Below, piece after piece: positions 1 to 8,049 of a stretch of DNA of 64,000 bases. The notes beneath the pieces were generated by a model that was given only the letters and a program-made list of their open reading frames with translations, was not told where the DNA came from and made no database searches. The first letter of the stretch is position 1. Each line of letters opens with the position of its first letter. This DNA comes from Streptomyces sp. PR69 (lineage in GTDB: Bacteria; Actinomycetota; Actinomycetes; Streptomycetales; Streptomycetaceae), in assembly GCF_026420845.1 (NCBI RefSeq), contig NZ_JAOWCB010000017.1, positions 1 to 64,000 of the forward strand, written 5' to 3'. Position numbers and translations under genes: made by a program.

Positions 1-721
1 GACCGCCGCCCGGACGGCCGCCGCCGGGGCCGCCTGCCGAGCGGGGCGACTGCGGACGGGCCATGCCGGTGGAGCCGCCCGAGGTGAAGGGGTTGTTGCC
101 GGGACGCGGACCGGCCGGACGGCCGCCGGGACGCGGAGCGCCCTGACCGCCGGACGGGCCGGGGCGTGCAGCGCCGCGTCCGCCGCCCTGCTGACCGCCG
201 GACGGACCGGGGCGCGCGCCGGGACGCGGGCCGGGGGCGGCTCCCTGAGGACCGCCGGCAGGACGCGGCGCCTGGGGCGCGGGGGCCGGGGCCGCGGGGG
301 ACGAGAACTCCGCCGCGGGCGCCGGGGCGGGCTTGGCCGGCACCGGCTTGGGGCCGGGCGCGGGCCGCGGACCCGGAGCCGGGGCCTGGGAGGGGGTGCT
401 GCTCGCCGGAGCCTCGGGGCGTGCGGCCGGCTTCGGGGCCGGTGCGCCGGGCTTCGGGGCAGCAGGACGGGCCGACTGTGCCGGGGACGGCGCGGTCGGC
501 TTGGCAGGCGCGGCCTTACGGGGCGCGCCGGGCTTGGCAGCGGGCTTGCCGGCGGTTCCGCCGGGCCCCTGCAGCGCATCGGTCAGCTTACGTACTACGG
601 GTGCCTCGATCGTCGAGGACGCCGAACGGACGAATTCACCGAGTTCCTGGAGCTTAGCCATGACGACTTTGCTCTCTACACCGAACTCCTTGGCGAGTTC
701 GTATACCCGGACCTTAGCCAC
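1..721 (-). CDS. infB: Translation initiation factor IF-2, N-terminal part (gene runs off the window)
   Basis: IF-2 is the GTPase that places initiator tRNA on the 30S subunit. Only the first ~240 codons lie here. They show the IF2_N winged module at the start (VYELAKEFGV, then VMAKLQELGEFV) followed by a long Pro/Ala then Gly/Arg-rich linker typical of Streptomyces IF-2. The GTPase and C-terminal domains are outside the window. The GTG at 721 is chosen because an AGGAG motif lies at 726-730 and the protein begins MAKVRVYELAKE, as in homologues. It is the distal gene of the leftward rimP-nusA-ylxR-infB operon. The linker DNA is highly repetitive, so length variation between strains is likely. 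Confidence 0.95.
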   Translation of the reverse strand, partial: MAKVRVYELAKEFGVESKVVMAKLQELGEFVRSASSTIEAPVVRKLTDALQGPGGTAGKPAAKPGAPRKAAPAKPTAPSPAQSARPAAPKPGAPAPKPAARPEAPASSTPSQAPAPGPRPAPGPKPVPAKPAPAPAAEFSSPAAPAPAPQAPRPAGGPQGAAPGPRPGARPGPSGGQQGGGRGAARPGPSGGQGAPRPGGRPAGPRPGNNPFTSGGSTGMARPQSPRSAGGPGGGRPGGG

Positions 722-891
722 TTCGCTCCTTTTAGGTCCGGGTTACCGCCGGACCGTCGCTACTTCATGGGCGTACTCATCGCGTACTCATCGAGTGCTC
801 ATCGCAATCTCGACCTACTTCCGACTCGCGAGGTACCTGACCGCACGGGGTTCCGTGCCGTACTTCTTTCTTTCTTTCTTCTTCACGGCGC

Positions 892-940
892 TGCCTCAAG
901 CCTGCTTCACGCCTGCTTTACGCCAGCCTCAAGCCTGCTT
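892..940 (-). repeat. Direct repeat spanning the ylxR stop codon
   Basis: A 15-bp segment containing the ylxR stop (926-940) recurs downstream at 892-906, with related partial copies (cctgctt) between. The copy places a second TGA 34 bp beyond the first. A pyrimidine-rich tract (cttctttctttctttcttcttc, in part) lies just to the left at about 862-885. This is one of several stop-codon duplications in the window. Confidence 0.75.
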
Positions 941-1207
941 TGCCTCAAGGGCAAGGCGCACCTCCGCGGTGTCGAGCGGTCCCCGGTGCCTGAGAGCCCG
1001 TGGAAACGCCCGGCGGCGGACCGCCATATCGAGACAGGCCAAAGCGGGATGCACATAAGCGCCCCGGCCGGGCAGCGTACCGCGATGATCGGGGACGCAG
1101 GCGTCCTCGATCGCCACGATCCGCAGCAGATCGCCCTTGGCCGCTCGCTCCCGGCACCCCACACACGTGCGCTCAGGGCATGCGCGGGCATGCGTCCGGC
1201 CAGACAC
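929..1207 (-). CDS. ylxR: YlxR family RNA-binding protein (DUF448)
   Basis: A small basic protein (92 aa) encoded between nusA and infB, the standard place for this family. It has the signature RTCVGCR near residues 13-19, GRGAYVHP around 48-55 and an RRAFPRALR motif. The fold binds nucleic acid; the Bacillus subtilis homologue has been linked to RNase P RNA. The GTG start at 1207 gives the expected short N-terminus. The 162-bp gap from nusA contains palindromes but no obvious strong terminator, so co-transcription with nusA and infB is expected. The last codons fall inside a direct repeat that duplicates the stop region. Confidence 0.93.
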   Translation of the reverse strand: MSGRTHARACPERTCVGCRERAAKGDLLRIVAIEDACVPDHRGTLPGRGAYVHPALACLDMAVRRRAFPRALRHRGPLDTAEVRLALEAKQA

Positions 1208-1277
1208 GGTTAAGTCTACCTCCCCGCACCGACCTCACCCCTTTGGGGCAAAAATCGAACAGCTGATGGCTCAAAAG

Positions 1278-1317
1278 ATCACTGTGATCCCGCCGAGCCA
1301 CAACGTGATCACGGCGG
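1278..1317. promoter_or_regulatory. Cluster of palindromes between nusA and ylxR
   Basis: A perfect GATCAC-T-GTGATC inverted repeat (1278-1290) is followed by CGTGATCACG (1304-1313). A CCCGCCG/CGGCGGG pair (1289-1295 and 1312-1318) encloses the region between them. These could fold as an attenuating RNA hairpin inside the nus operon or act as a DNA operator. Nothing in the sequence decides between these. Confidence 0.35.
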
Positions 1318-1369
1318 GCGAGTATTCCCGAGGCGGCCGACGCCTTCATGCCGCGCCGGCCATCAGACC

Positions 1370-2422
1370 TCAGATCCGGCGGGAGTCCTCCGAGGTCTGC
1401 TCTGCCGACTGCTCGCCGCCGGGGCCGGTCTGACCAGCCAGTCCCGCCGGGGTGTCGGGGCGGATGTCAATGCGCCAGCCGGTCAGCCGGGCGGCCAGCC
1501 TGGCGTTCTGACCTTCCTTGCCGATCGCCAGGGAGAGCTGGTAGTCGGGGACGGTCACCCGCGCGGAGCGGGCGGCCAGATCCACGATCTCCACCTTGGA
1601 GACCCGCGCCGGGGAGAGCGCATTGGCCACCATCTCGGCCGGGTCATCCGACCAGTCCACGATGTCGATCTTCTCGCCGTGCAGCTCGCCCATCACATTG
1701 CGCACCCGGCCGCCCATCGGGCCGATGCAGGCACCCTTCGCATTCAGGCCACTGCGTGTCGAACGGACAGCGATCTTGGTGCGGTGACCGGCCTCACGGG
1801 CGATCGCCGCGATCTCCACCGAGCCGTCCGCGATCTCCGGCACCTCCAGGGCGAAGAGCTTCTTCACCAGATTGGGGTGCGTGCGGGACAGCGTGACGGA
1901 CGGGCCGCGCACGCCCTTGGCCACCCGGACGACGTAGGTGCGCAGCCGCAGACCGTGCGTGTACTCCTCGCCGGGCACCTGCTCCTGCACCGGAAGGATG
2001 GCCTCCAGCTTGTCGTCCAGCTTGACGAGGACGTTCTTGGGGTCCTTGCCCTGCTGCACCTGGCCGGCGACCACATCGCCCTCACGGCGGGCGTACTCGC
2101 CGAAGGTGACGTCGTTCTCGGCGTCGCGCAGCCGCTGCTGGATCACCTGCCGGGCGGTGGTGGCTGCGATCCGGCCGAAGTCAGTCGGAGTGTCGTCGAA
2201 CTCCTTGGGCTCCTGCCCCTCTTCGAGGTCCGCCGGGTCCTCCTTCGCCCACACCGTGACATGGCCGGTGTCGCGGTCGAGCACCACGCGTGCGTGGCGG
2301 CGGCTGCCCTCGGTGCGGTGATAGGCGATGAGGAGGGCCGACTCGATGGCCTCGACCAGCAGGTCGAAGGCGATCTCCTTCTCCTGTGCCAAGCCCTTCA
2401 GGAGCTTCACGTCGATATCCAC
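1370..2422 (-). CDS. nusA: Transcription termination/antitermination factor NusA
   Basis: NusA binds RNA polymerase and nascent RNA and modulates pausing, termination and rRNA antitermination. The 350-residue protein has the N-terminal RNAP-binding domain (1 to ~125), an S1 domain (from about GDVVAGQV to VTLSRTHP) and two KH domains, visible as IGPMGGRVRNV and AIGKEGQNARLAA. It ends in a short Gln/Glu-rich tail. It lacks the acidic repeats of proteobacterial NusA, as is normal for actinobacteria. The ATG at 2422 follows rimP by only 2 nt, implying coupled translation. Confidence 0.97.
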   Translation of the reverse strand: MDIDVKLLKGLAQEKEIAFDLLVEAIESALLIAYHRTEGSRRHARVVLDRDTGHVTVWAKEDPADLEEGQEPKEFDDTPTDFGRIAATTARQVIQQRLRDAENDVTFGEYARREGDVVAGQVQQGKDPKNVLVKLDDKLEAILPVQEQVPGEEYTHGLRLRTYVVRVAKGVRGPSVTLSRTHPNLVKKLFALEVPEIADGSVEIAAIAREAGHRTKIAVRSTRSGLNAKGACIGPMGGRVRNVMGELHGEKIDIVDWSDDPAEMVANALSPARVSKVEIVDLAARSARVTVPDYQLSLAIGKEGQNARLAARLTGWRIDIRPDTPAGLAGQTGPGGEQSAEQTSEDSRRI

Positions 2423-2424
2423 GG

Positions 2425-2922
2425 CTACGCCTCCTCTTCCTTCGTGTTCTTGCGGCTGAATTCGATCTCCACGCGCGCCTTGGCGACATCGGCGAATTCG
2501 ACCCGGCGGGCAGTGGGCTTGCGCCCCTTGACGCCCGGCACCTCCAGATCGAGGCCGTCGTCGTCCACGGTGAGAATGCGAGCCGTGAGCTCTCCGCCTT
2601 CCTTCAGCTGGAATTTCACCAGCCGGCCGACAGCGCGTACGTAGTGGCGGTGCTGGGTCAGCGGGCGGTCCGCGCCGGGGGAGCTGACTTCGAGGACGTA
2701 CTCGCCCTCGCCCATCGCGTCCGTCTCGTCCAGCTTCTGGGAGATGGTGCGGCTCAGCTCCGCGCAGGCGTCCAGCTCGACGCCCTGGTCGGAGTCCACG
2801 ATGATCCGCAGCATGCGGCGCCTGCCTGCCCGGGAGATCTCGATCTCTTCCAGCTCCAGGTCGGCGGCGCTGACGAGCGGTTCCAGCAGCCCGCGCAGCC
2901 TTTCGCTCTGGGTGGTGCTCAT
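2425..2922 (-). CDS. rimP: Ribosome maturation factor RimP
   Basis: RimP assists maturation of the 30S subunit. The 165-aa protein has the N-terminal RimP domain (LRGLLEPLVSAADLELEEIE) with the conserved VSSPGADRPL segment near residue 80, and a C-terminal SH3-like domain (VKGRKPTARRVEFADVAKARVEIEF). The start has a clear GAGGAG ribosome site at about -8. It is the first gene of the leftward rimP-nusA-ylxR-infB operon. The 148-bp gap to the rightward lipoprotein gene should hold both promoters. The last codons are Lys/Glu-rich. Confidence 0.96.
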   Translation of the reverse strand: MSTTQSERLRGLLEPLVSAADLELEEIEISRAGRRRMLRIIVDSDQGVELDACAELSRTISQKLDETDAMGEGEYVLEVSSPGADRPLTQHRHYVRAVGRLVKFQLKEGGELTARILTVDDDGLDLEVPGVKGRKPTARRVEFADVAKARVEIEFSRKNTKEEEA

Positions 2923-3070
2923 CCGGGTGACTCCTCGGCCGCGTGTGCTGTTGTGGGATCGTCGCGTGTCAGGTCAAAGGGTATCCGGTCCCAGGGGGTG
3001 TTGCCGTCCACCTCCGCCGTACCCACGGGTACGCTCGCGGGGCGGTGATGATCAAGGGCGAGGAGCATGC

Positions 3071-3724
3071 GTGGGGCGCACAGGCGAGGGGCGCGCGGGG
3101 GCGACGCGCAGGCGTGTCCTGGCGGTGGGCGCGGCGGCCGCGACGGCCGTGGCGGCCGGCTGTTCCTCTCCGGCCCGGGAGCCGGAGGCCCTGCCGGCCG
3201 GGATGGAAGAGGTCCGCGTCGAGGAGGCCCGGCGACGGCTGCTCGTGGCGCACAGCACGGTGCTGCGGGAGCGGTATGACGCTGTGATCGCACGCCATCC
3301 ACGGCTGGCGGAGCGGCTGGGGGCGCTGCGGGAGGCGGTGGCGGAGCATGAGAAGGCGCTGCTGCCGGGGGGTGTCAGGGCGTCCGGGACACCGTCCTCC
3401 GGGGTGCCGTCTGAGGGGCCGTCCGGGGCAGCCTCGGGGGTGCCTTCCGGGGAGCCGTCCGGAATGGCGGCATCGGGGGTGCCCTCCGGAACGGCGTCTC
3501 CGTCGCCCGGCGCGGCGGCATCGGCCCCGGGGGTCGGTGTGTCGGCCGATCCCGGCACGGCGCTGAAGGAGCTGGCCGCGGCCGAACGGCGTACCTCCGA
3601 CGCCTTCGCCGCAGCCCTCGTGGACGCCGAACCGGAGCTGGCGCGGCTGCTCGCGTCCGTCGCGGCGGCGGGGGCGGCGCACGCGTACCTGCTCACGCAC
3701 CCACCGGCCGAGGGGGCGCGGTGA
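3071..3724 (+). CDS. Putative secreted lipoprotein of unknown function
   Basis: The GTG at 3071 is preceded by GAGGAG at 3059-3064 and gives a typical twin-arginine-like lipoprotein signal: RRRVLAVGA, a hydrophobic Ala-rich stretch and the lipobox AAGC with the lipidated Cys near residue 31. The mature part is helical and charged. A Gly/Pro/Ser low-complexity linker (repeated SGVPSG-type units, ~residues 100-160) separates two helical halves. I do not recognise a named domain. Its stop overlaps the next start by 4 nt (GTGA), so it is translationally coupled to the ferritin-like DUF4439 gene. The pair is divergent from rimP. The function is unknown; the coupling suggests an envelope-anchored partner for the DUF4439 protein. 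Confidence 0.8.
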   Translation: MGRTGEGRAGATRRRVLAVGAAAATAVAAGCSSPAREPEALPAGMEEVRVEEARRRLLVAHSTVLRERYDAVIARHPRLAERLGALREAVAEHEKALLPGGVRASGTPSSGVPSEGPSGAASGVPSGEPSGMAASGVPSGTASPSPGAAASAPGVGVSADPGTALKELAAAERRTSDAFAAALVDAEPELARLLASVAAAGAAHAYLLTHPPAEGAR

Positions 3725-4164
3725 GCCCGGCGGACAGAGCCCTTCAAGCCGTGCAGGCGGCGTTGGGCGCGGAGCACGCGGCGGTGTACGGGTACGGGGT
3801 CGTCGGCGGCCGCGTCGGCGAGGACCGCGCGGCCGAGGCGCGGACCGCGTACGCGGCGCACCGGGCACGGCGGGACTCGCTCGCCCGCACGGCGCGCGAC
3901 CTGGGCGGCACGCCCGACGCCGCGGCGCCCGCGTACGCCCTGCCCTTCCCGGTGCCGGACGCGGCGGCGGCCGAGCGGCTGGCCGCTGCGCTGGAGGACC
4001 GGGTGGCCGGCGTCTACTCCGACCTGGTACGGGCCGCCGAGGGCCCGCTGCGCACGGAGGCGGCCCGGGCGCTGCGGGAGGCGGCGGTCCGCGCGGTGCG
4101 GTGGCGGGGCAGCGGCGTAGCCTTTCCGGGGCTCGCCGAGCGGACCCCGAATCCTCAGCGCTGA
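3721..4164 (+). CDS. Ferritin-like domain protein (DUF4439)
   Basis: A 147-aa all-helical protein with the DUF4439 pattern: ALQAALGAEHAAVYGYGVVGG at the N-terminus, an AHRARRD segment, a PAYALPFPV loop, and two further helices ending at WRGSGVAFPGL. The family is placed in the ferritin-like clan because of its four-helix arrangement with conserved Glu and His (AEHAA, YAAHRARRD). Metal binding is an inference and no enzymatic role is known. The GTG start overlaps the lipoprotein stop. The kinase-like gene follows 17 nt later, so the three genes very probably form one operon. Confidence 0.82.
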   Translation: MSPADRALQAVQAALGAEHAAVYGYGVVGGRVGEDRAAEARTAYAAHRARRDSLARTARDLGGTPDAAAPAYALPFPVPDAAAAERLAAALEDRVAGVYSDLVRAAEGPLRTEAARALREAAVRAVRWRGSGVAFPGLAERTPNPQR

Positions 4165-4181
4165 AAGGGAACGACATACGC

Positions 4182-5153
4182 ATGGCTTTCGAACCGCCGC
4201 AGCGGCTCGTCCGGGCACTCGCCGAGAACTACGGGGAGGCGGCGGCGGGCGAGTGGCTCGCACGGCTCCCCAAGGCCGCGCAGGCGGCGGTGGACCGGTG
4301 GCAGCTGGACGTCGAGCGGGTCCTCGCCCCCGGCGGACGGAGCAGCCTGGTGCTGCTCGTGCACACTCCGGACGGCGCGCCCGCGGCGCTGAAGGTGGTT
4401 CCGCCCTTCGCCGCGCCCGCTGCGGAGCGGGCTGCGCTGGAGCACTGGGACGGCTGGGGCGCGGTACGACTGCTGTCGTCCATGGACGAAGCGGACGGGG
4501 GCGAACCGGACGGGGGCGCCCTGCTGCTGGAGCGGCTGCACCCCGAGGTCTCGCTGCGGTCGCTGCCGGAGGCGAAGGCGCTGCTGGAGGCGGCGGGCAC
4601 CGTGCGGCGGCTGTGGGTCGAGCCGCCCGCGGGGCACGGGTTCGAGACGGTGGCGGAGCGCACGGAACGGCATGCGGCGGCGATGGTCCGCCATCGGGCG
4701 GACGCATCGTTCGGCCCGCTGGTGGAGAGCGCGCTCGCCGCGCGGGCGGAACTCGTCGCGGGTGCGGACGCCGACGGCGCGGGTGCGGGTACGGGCGTGG
4801 GTGCCGGCCGCGCGGTCGAGGCGGTGCTGCTGCACGGCGACTTCCGGCAGAGCAAGGTGCTGGCGGGTGACCGTACGCCGTGGCTGGCCGTCGGGCCCGC
4901 TCCCGTCGTCGGCGAACGCGCCTACGACCTGGCCCGGCTGGCCCGCGACCGGGCCGAGGACCTGATCGCCTCGACGGCGGGCGCGGCGGGGGCGCGGCGG
5001 CGGGTGAACCGCCTGGCCGACTCCCTGGACGTCGACCGCGACCGGCTGCGGGGCTGGACCCTTTTCCGGGCGGTCGCGTCGGCCGCGCGGGCGCTGGGGG
5101 CGGGGCGAAGGAGGGACGCGGAGCTGGCGCTGGAGTTCGCGTCGTGGTTGTAG
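4182..5153 (+). CDS. Aminoglycoside-phosphotransferase-like (APH(6)/StrN type) protein, probable pseudokinase
   Basis: A 323-aa protein with the layout of the streptomycin 6-kinase family: an N-lobe ATP-binding sheet (RSSLVLLVHTPDGAPAALKVV with the Lys at AALKV), a Glu-rich helix, then the catalytic-loop region. The loop reads HGDFRQSKVL where active members have HGD followed by an Asn five residues on. The Mg-binding DP after it is replaced (LAVGPAP instead of IDPKP). The downstream AYDLARLARDR helix is conserved. Loss of both the Asn and the metal Asp suggests it no longer transfers phosphate. It probably does not confer drug resistance. The ATG at 4182 follows an AAAGGGA site. It sits last in the lipoprotein-DUF4439 trio. 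Confidence 0.78.
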   Translation: MAFEPPQRLVRALAENYGEAAAGEWLARLPKAAQAAVDRWQLDVERVLAPGGRSSLVLLVHTPDGAPAALKVVPPFAAPAAERAALEHWDGWGAVRLLSSMDEADGGEPDGGALLLERLHPEVSLRSLPEAKALLEAAGTVRRLWVEPPAGHGFETVAERTERHAAAMVRHRADASFGPLVESALAARAELVAGADADGAGAGTGVGAGRAVEAVLLHGDFRQSKVLAGDRTPWLAVGPAPVVGERAYDLARLARDRAEDLIASTAGAAGARRRVNRLADSLDVDRDRLRGWTLFRAVASAARALGAGRRRDAELALEFASWL

Positions 5154-5170
5154 GGGGCGGAGCCGGTGTC

Positions 5171-5395
5171 CGCGGGTGCGGGTCCCTTTCCCACCCACCC
5201 GCCCTTGTTGGTGCAGGGGCTTCGCCCCCACACCCCGGCGGCGCTGCGCGCCGTGCGGGTTTCCCGGGCGGGCCCCTCTCCGCGGGTGCGGGCCCTTCCC
5301 CCACCCACCCGCCCTTTCTAGGTGTAGGGGCTTCGCCCCCTTACACCCCCTGGCGGCGCTGCGCGCCGCTGGGGTTCCCCGGCTGCGCCCGTCTC
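5171..5395. repeat. Two tandem copies of a ~110-bp G+C-rich element
   Basis: Copy 1 runs 5171-5280 and copy 2 from 5281 to about 5395. Both open with cgcgggtgcggg, carry an aggggcttcgccccc hairpin with a three-to-four-base loop, and then ggcggcgctgcgcgccg. The hairpin follows the stop of the gene ending at 5153, so the first copy may work as its terminator. No convincing protein is encoded. Confidence 0.8.
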
Positions 5396-5710
5396 CGTTG
5401 GGCACGGGCTTTTCGGGCCCTCGCCGGGTGCGGGTTGCCTGTCCCTTGGGTTCCTTGGGGTGCGGGGCCTTGCCGAACCTCGGGCAGTCGGGGCCCCTCC
5501 GGGCTCACCTCCTCAAGGCCGGCGGCGTGACCGCCCTTGTCAGGGTCACCCCGGTCTTGCCGCCGGTCCTCTGCGGGGGCGACCCTGCACGGCCCCTCCG
5601 CCCCAGACGGGCCGACTGCCCCGGCGTCCCCGCACCCGACAGGATGCGAGTCCCCCCTCACCCGCGCCTGACGGGGTGCCGGCCCCCCCACCCACCCGCC
5701 GCACCCGACG
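5396..5710. other. Non-coding G+C-rich stretch
   Basis: No gene with a plausible start, ribosome site and coding bias is visible on either strand. The segment links the two repeat blocks. It contains a loose inverted motif around 5515-5570 (ggcggcgtgaccgcc and its partial complement) but no clear function. Confidence 0.5.
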
Positions 5711-6280
5711 AGGTGCTGGAAACGTGGGGGTCCCCCCACCCCCCAGGGCGAAGGGGGAAAGCGGGAGGGACAAGCACCCGCCCGGGCCACGGGCGGCCCG
5801 CACGGGCGGGAAGCCGCAACCCCGGGGCACCCCGCCCCGCACCCGGCGGAGTGCCGGACCCCCCACCCACCTACCCGCCCGCACCCGGCGGAGCACTGGA
5901 AACGTGGGGCCCCCCACGCCCCCAGGGCGAAGGGGGAGGACGGGAGGGACAAGCACCGGCCCGGGCCGCGGGCGACCCGCACGGAAGGGCAGCCATGACC
6001 CCAGGGCACCCCGGCCCGCACCTTGTGGGGTGCTGGAAACGTGGGGGTCCCCCCACGCCCCCAGGGCGTAGGGGGAGGGTGGCCGGGAGAGGTACCGGCC
6101 CGGGCCGCGGGTAACCCGCACGGATGGGCGGCTGTGCCTCGGGGCACCCCAGCCCCGCGCCCGGCGGAGTGCCGGACCCCCACCCCACCCACCCGCACCC
6201 GGCGAGGGACGGGAAGGGCACCTGCCCGGGCCATGGGTGACCCGCACGTGTGGGCGGCCGCAGCCCGGAGGCTCCCCGCG
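5711..6280. repeat. Degenerate tandem array of 137-180 bp units
   Basis: Units start near 5711, 5891 and 6028, followed by a truncated copy from about 6208. Each full unit has the order: ctggaaacgtggggg with a GGGG/CCCC palindrome, cccccagggcg, a gcccgggcc-gcgggc-acccgcac segment, and a ggggcaccccgcccc segment. Unit 2 lacks about 43 bp present in units 1 and 3. The palindromic core also occurs near 34,060 and 45,200. Reading frames across the array are artefacts of the repeat. It lies just beyond the proS stop codon. Confidence 0.85.
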
Positions 6281-6289
6281 GCCCCCCCG

Positions 6290-7984
6290 TCACACCGTGA
6301 GCCGCGCCACCGCCTCGTCGAGGGGGAGTTCTACGCGCTCGCCCGTCCGGCGGTCCTTCAGTTCGAGGACGCCCTCCGCCGCGCGGCGGCCCGCGACGAG
6401 GATGTGCGGGACGCCGATGAGTTCCGCGTCGGTGAACTTCACGCCAGGGGAGACGCCCGCGCGCTCGTCCACCAGCACCCGCAGCCCCGCCCCGGCCAGG
6501 CGGTCGGCTGCCTGAAGGGCCAGCTCGGTCTGGAGCGCCTTGCCGGCGGCGACGATGTGGACGTCCGCGGGGGCGATCTCCCGCGGCCAGCACAGGCCCT
6601 TGTCGTCGGCGGACTGCTCGGCGAGCGCGGCCACCGCGCGGGAGACGCCGATGCCGTAGGAGCCCATCGTCACACGCACGGGCTTGCCGTTCTGTCCCAG
6701 GACGTCGAGCTGGAAGGAGTCCGCGTACTTGCGGCCCAGCTGGAAGATATGGCCGATCTCGATCGCCCGGTCCAGCTTCAGGCCGGCCCCGCACGCGGGG
6801 CACGGGTCGCCCTCCTCGACGACGACCACGTCGAGGTAGTCGTCGACGTCGAAGTCCCGCCCGCATACGACGTTCTTCGCATGGGTGTCGGGCTTGTTGG
6901 CGCCGGTGATCCACGCGGTGCCGGGGGCCACCCGCGGGTCGGCGATATAGCGGACCTTCTCCAGGCCCTGCGGGCCGACATAGCCGCGGACCAGGTCCGG
7001 ACGGTCCGCGAAGTCGTCCGCGGTGACCAGCTCGACCTCCGCCGGGGCGAGGTGCTCGCCCAGCTTGCCGAGGTCGACCTCGCGGTCGCCGGGCACGCCG
7101 ACCGCGACGATCTCGCCGTCGACCTTGACGAGCAGGTTCTTCAGGGTGGCCGAGGCCGGCACGCCCAGGTGCTCGGCGAGGGACTCGATGGTCGGCGTGT
7201 CGGGGGTGTCCAGCTCCTCGGCCGGCCCGTGCCCCTCGCCGGTCACCGGCTTCAGGGCGAAGGTGACGGCCTCGGTGTTGGCCGCGTAGTCACAGGCGGG
7301 GCAGTCGACGAAGGTGTCCTCGCCCGCGGGCGCGGGCGCGAGGAACTCCTCCGACTTGGAGCCGCCCATCGCGCCCGCCACCGCGGAGACGATGCGGTAG
7401 TCGAGGCCGAGTCGCTCGAAGATCCGCTGGTAGGCGGCGCGGTGCAGCGCGTAGGACTCGGCCAGCCCCTCGTCGGTCGTGTCGAAGGAGTAGGAGTCCT
7501 TCATCTGGAACTCGCGGCCGCGCAGCACACCGGCACGGGGCCGCGCCTCGTCCCGGTACTTGGTCTGGATCTGGTAGAGGATCACCGGCAGGTCCTTGTA
7601 GGACGTGCACTGGTCCTTCACGGTCTGGGTGAAGATCTCCTCGTGCGTGGGGCCGAGGAGGTAGTCCGCGCCCTTGCGGTCCTTCAGGCGGAACAGCAGG
7701 TCGCCGTACTCGTCGTAGCGGCCGCTCGCCTCGTACGGCTCCTTCGGCAGCAGTGCGGGCAGCAGCACCTCCTGCGCGCCGATGGCGTCCATCTCCTCGC
7801 GTACGACGCGCGTGATGTTCTCCAGGACCTTCTTGCCGAGCGGCAGCCAGGACCAGACGCCCGCGGAGGTCCGGCGGACGTAGCCCGCGCGGACCAGCAG
7901 CTTGTGGTTGAGGGTCTCGGCGTCCGCCGGGTCGTCGCGCAGTGTCTTGACCATCAGACGGGACATGCGCTGGACCTGGGACAT
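6290..7984 (-). CDS. proS: Prolyl-tRNA synthetase (bacterial type)
   Basis: ProS charges tRNA(Pro). The 564-aa protein is the bacterial form with an editing insertion. Class II motif 1/2 regions are visible (LLGPTHEE with RGREFQMKDSYSF). The INS editing domain lies between about residues 220 and 390 (GVPASATLKNLLV, GVPGDREVDLGKL). Motif 3 is MGSYGIGVSR, followed by the anticodon-binding domain. The ATG at 7984 has AGGAG six bases upstream and starts MSQVQRMSRLMVKTL as in homologues. Upstream in-frame extension is ignored because it overlaps the GNAT gene. It appears monocistronic and ends next to the large repeat array. Confidence 0.97.
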   Translation of the reverse strand: MSQVQRMSRLMVKTLRDDPADAETLNHKLLVRAGYVRRTSAGVWSWLPLGKKVLENITRVVREEMDAIGAQEVLLPALLPKEPYEASGRYDEYGDLLFRLKDRKGADYLLGPTHEEIFTQTVKDQCTSYKDLPVILYQIQTKYRDEARPRAGVLRGREFQMKDSYSFDTTDEGLAESYALHRAAYQRIFERLGLDYRIVSAVAGAMGGSKSEEFLAPAPAGEDTFVDCPACDYAANTEAVTFALKPVTGEGHGPAEELDTPDTPTIESLAEHLGVPASATLKNLLVKVDGEIVAVGVPGDREVDLGKLGEHLAPAEVELVTADDFADRPDLVRGYVGPQGLEKVRYIADPRVAPGTAWITGANKPDTHAKNVVCGRDFDVDDYLDVVVVEEGDPCPACGAGLKLDRAIEIGHIFQLGRKYADSFQLDVLGQNGKPVRVTMGSYGIGVSRAVAALAEQSADDKGLCWPREIAPADVHIVAAGKALQTELALQAADRLAGAGLRVLVDERAGVSPGVKFTDAELIGVPHILVAGRRAAEGVLELKDRRTGERVELPLDEAVARLTV

Positions 7985-8049
7985 GGTGAACTCCTGCTCG
8001 GAAGGTGTGGAGTACAGGAGGTTAGCCGGGGCACGCCGCCGGGCGGAAA

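Noticed and set aside
4182..5153. Aminoglycoside resistance gene
   Set aside because: The fold is APH-like but the catalytic Asn and metal Asp are missing, and the context is not a resistance or biosynthetic locus.
5176..6247. Several Pro/Gly/Arg-rich frames in the repeat block
   Set aside because: They arise from the tandem repeats, lack ribosome sites and third-position bias, and resemble no protein.
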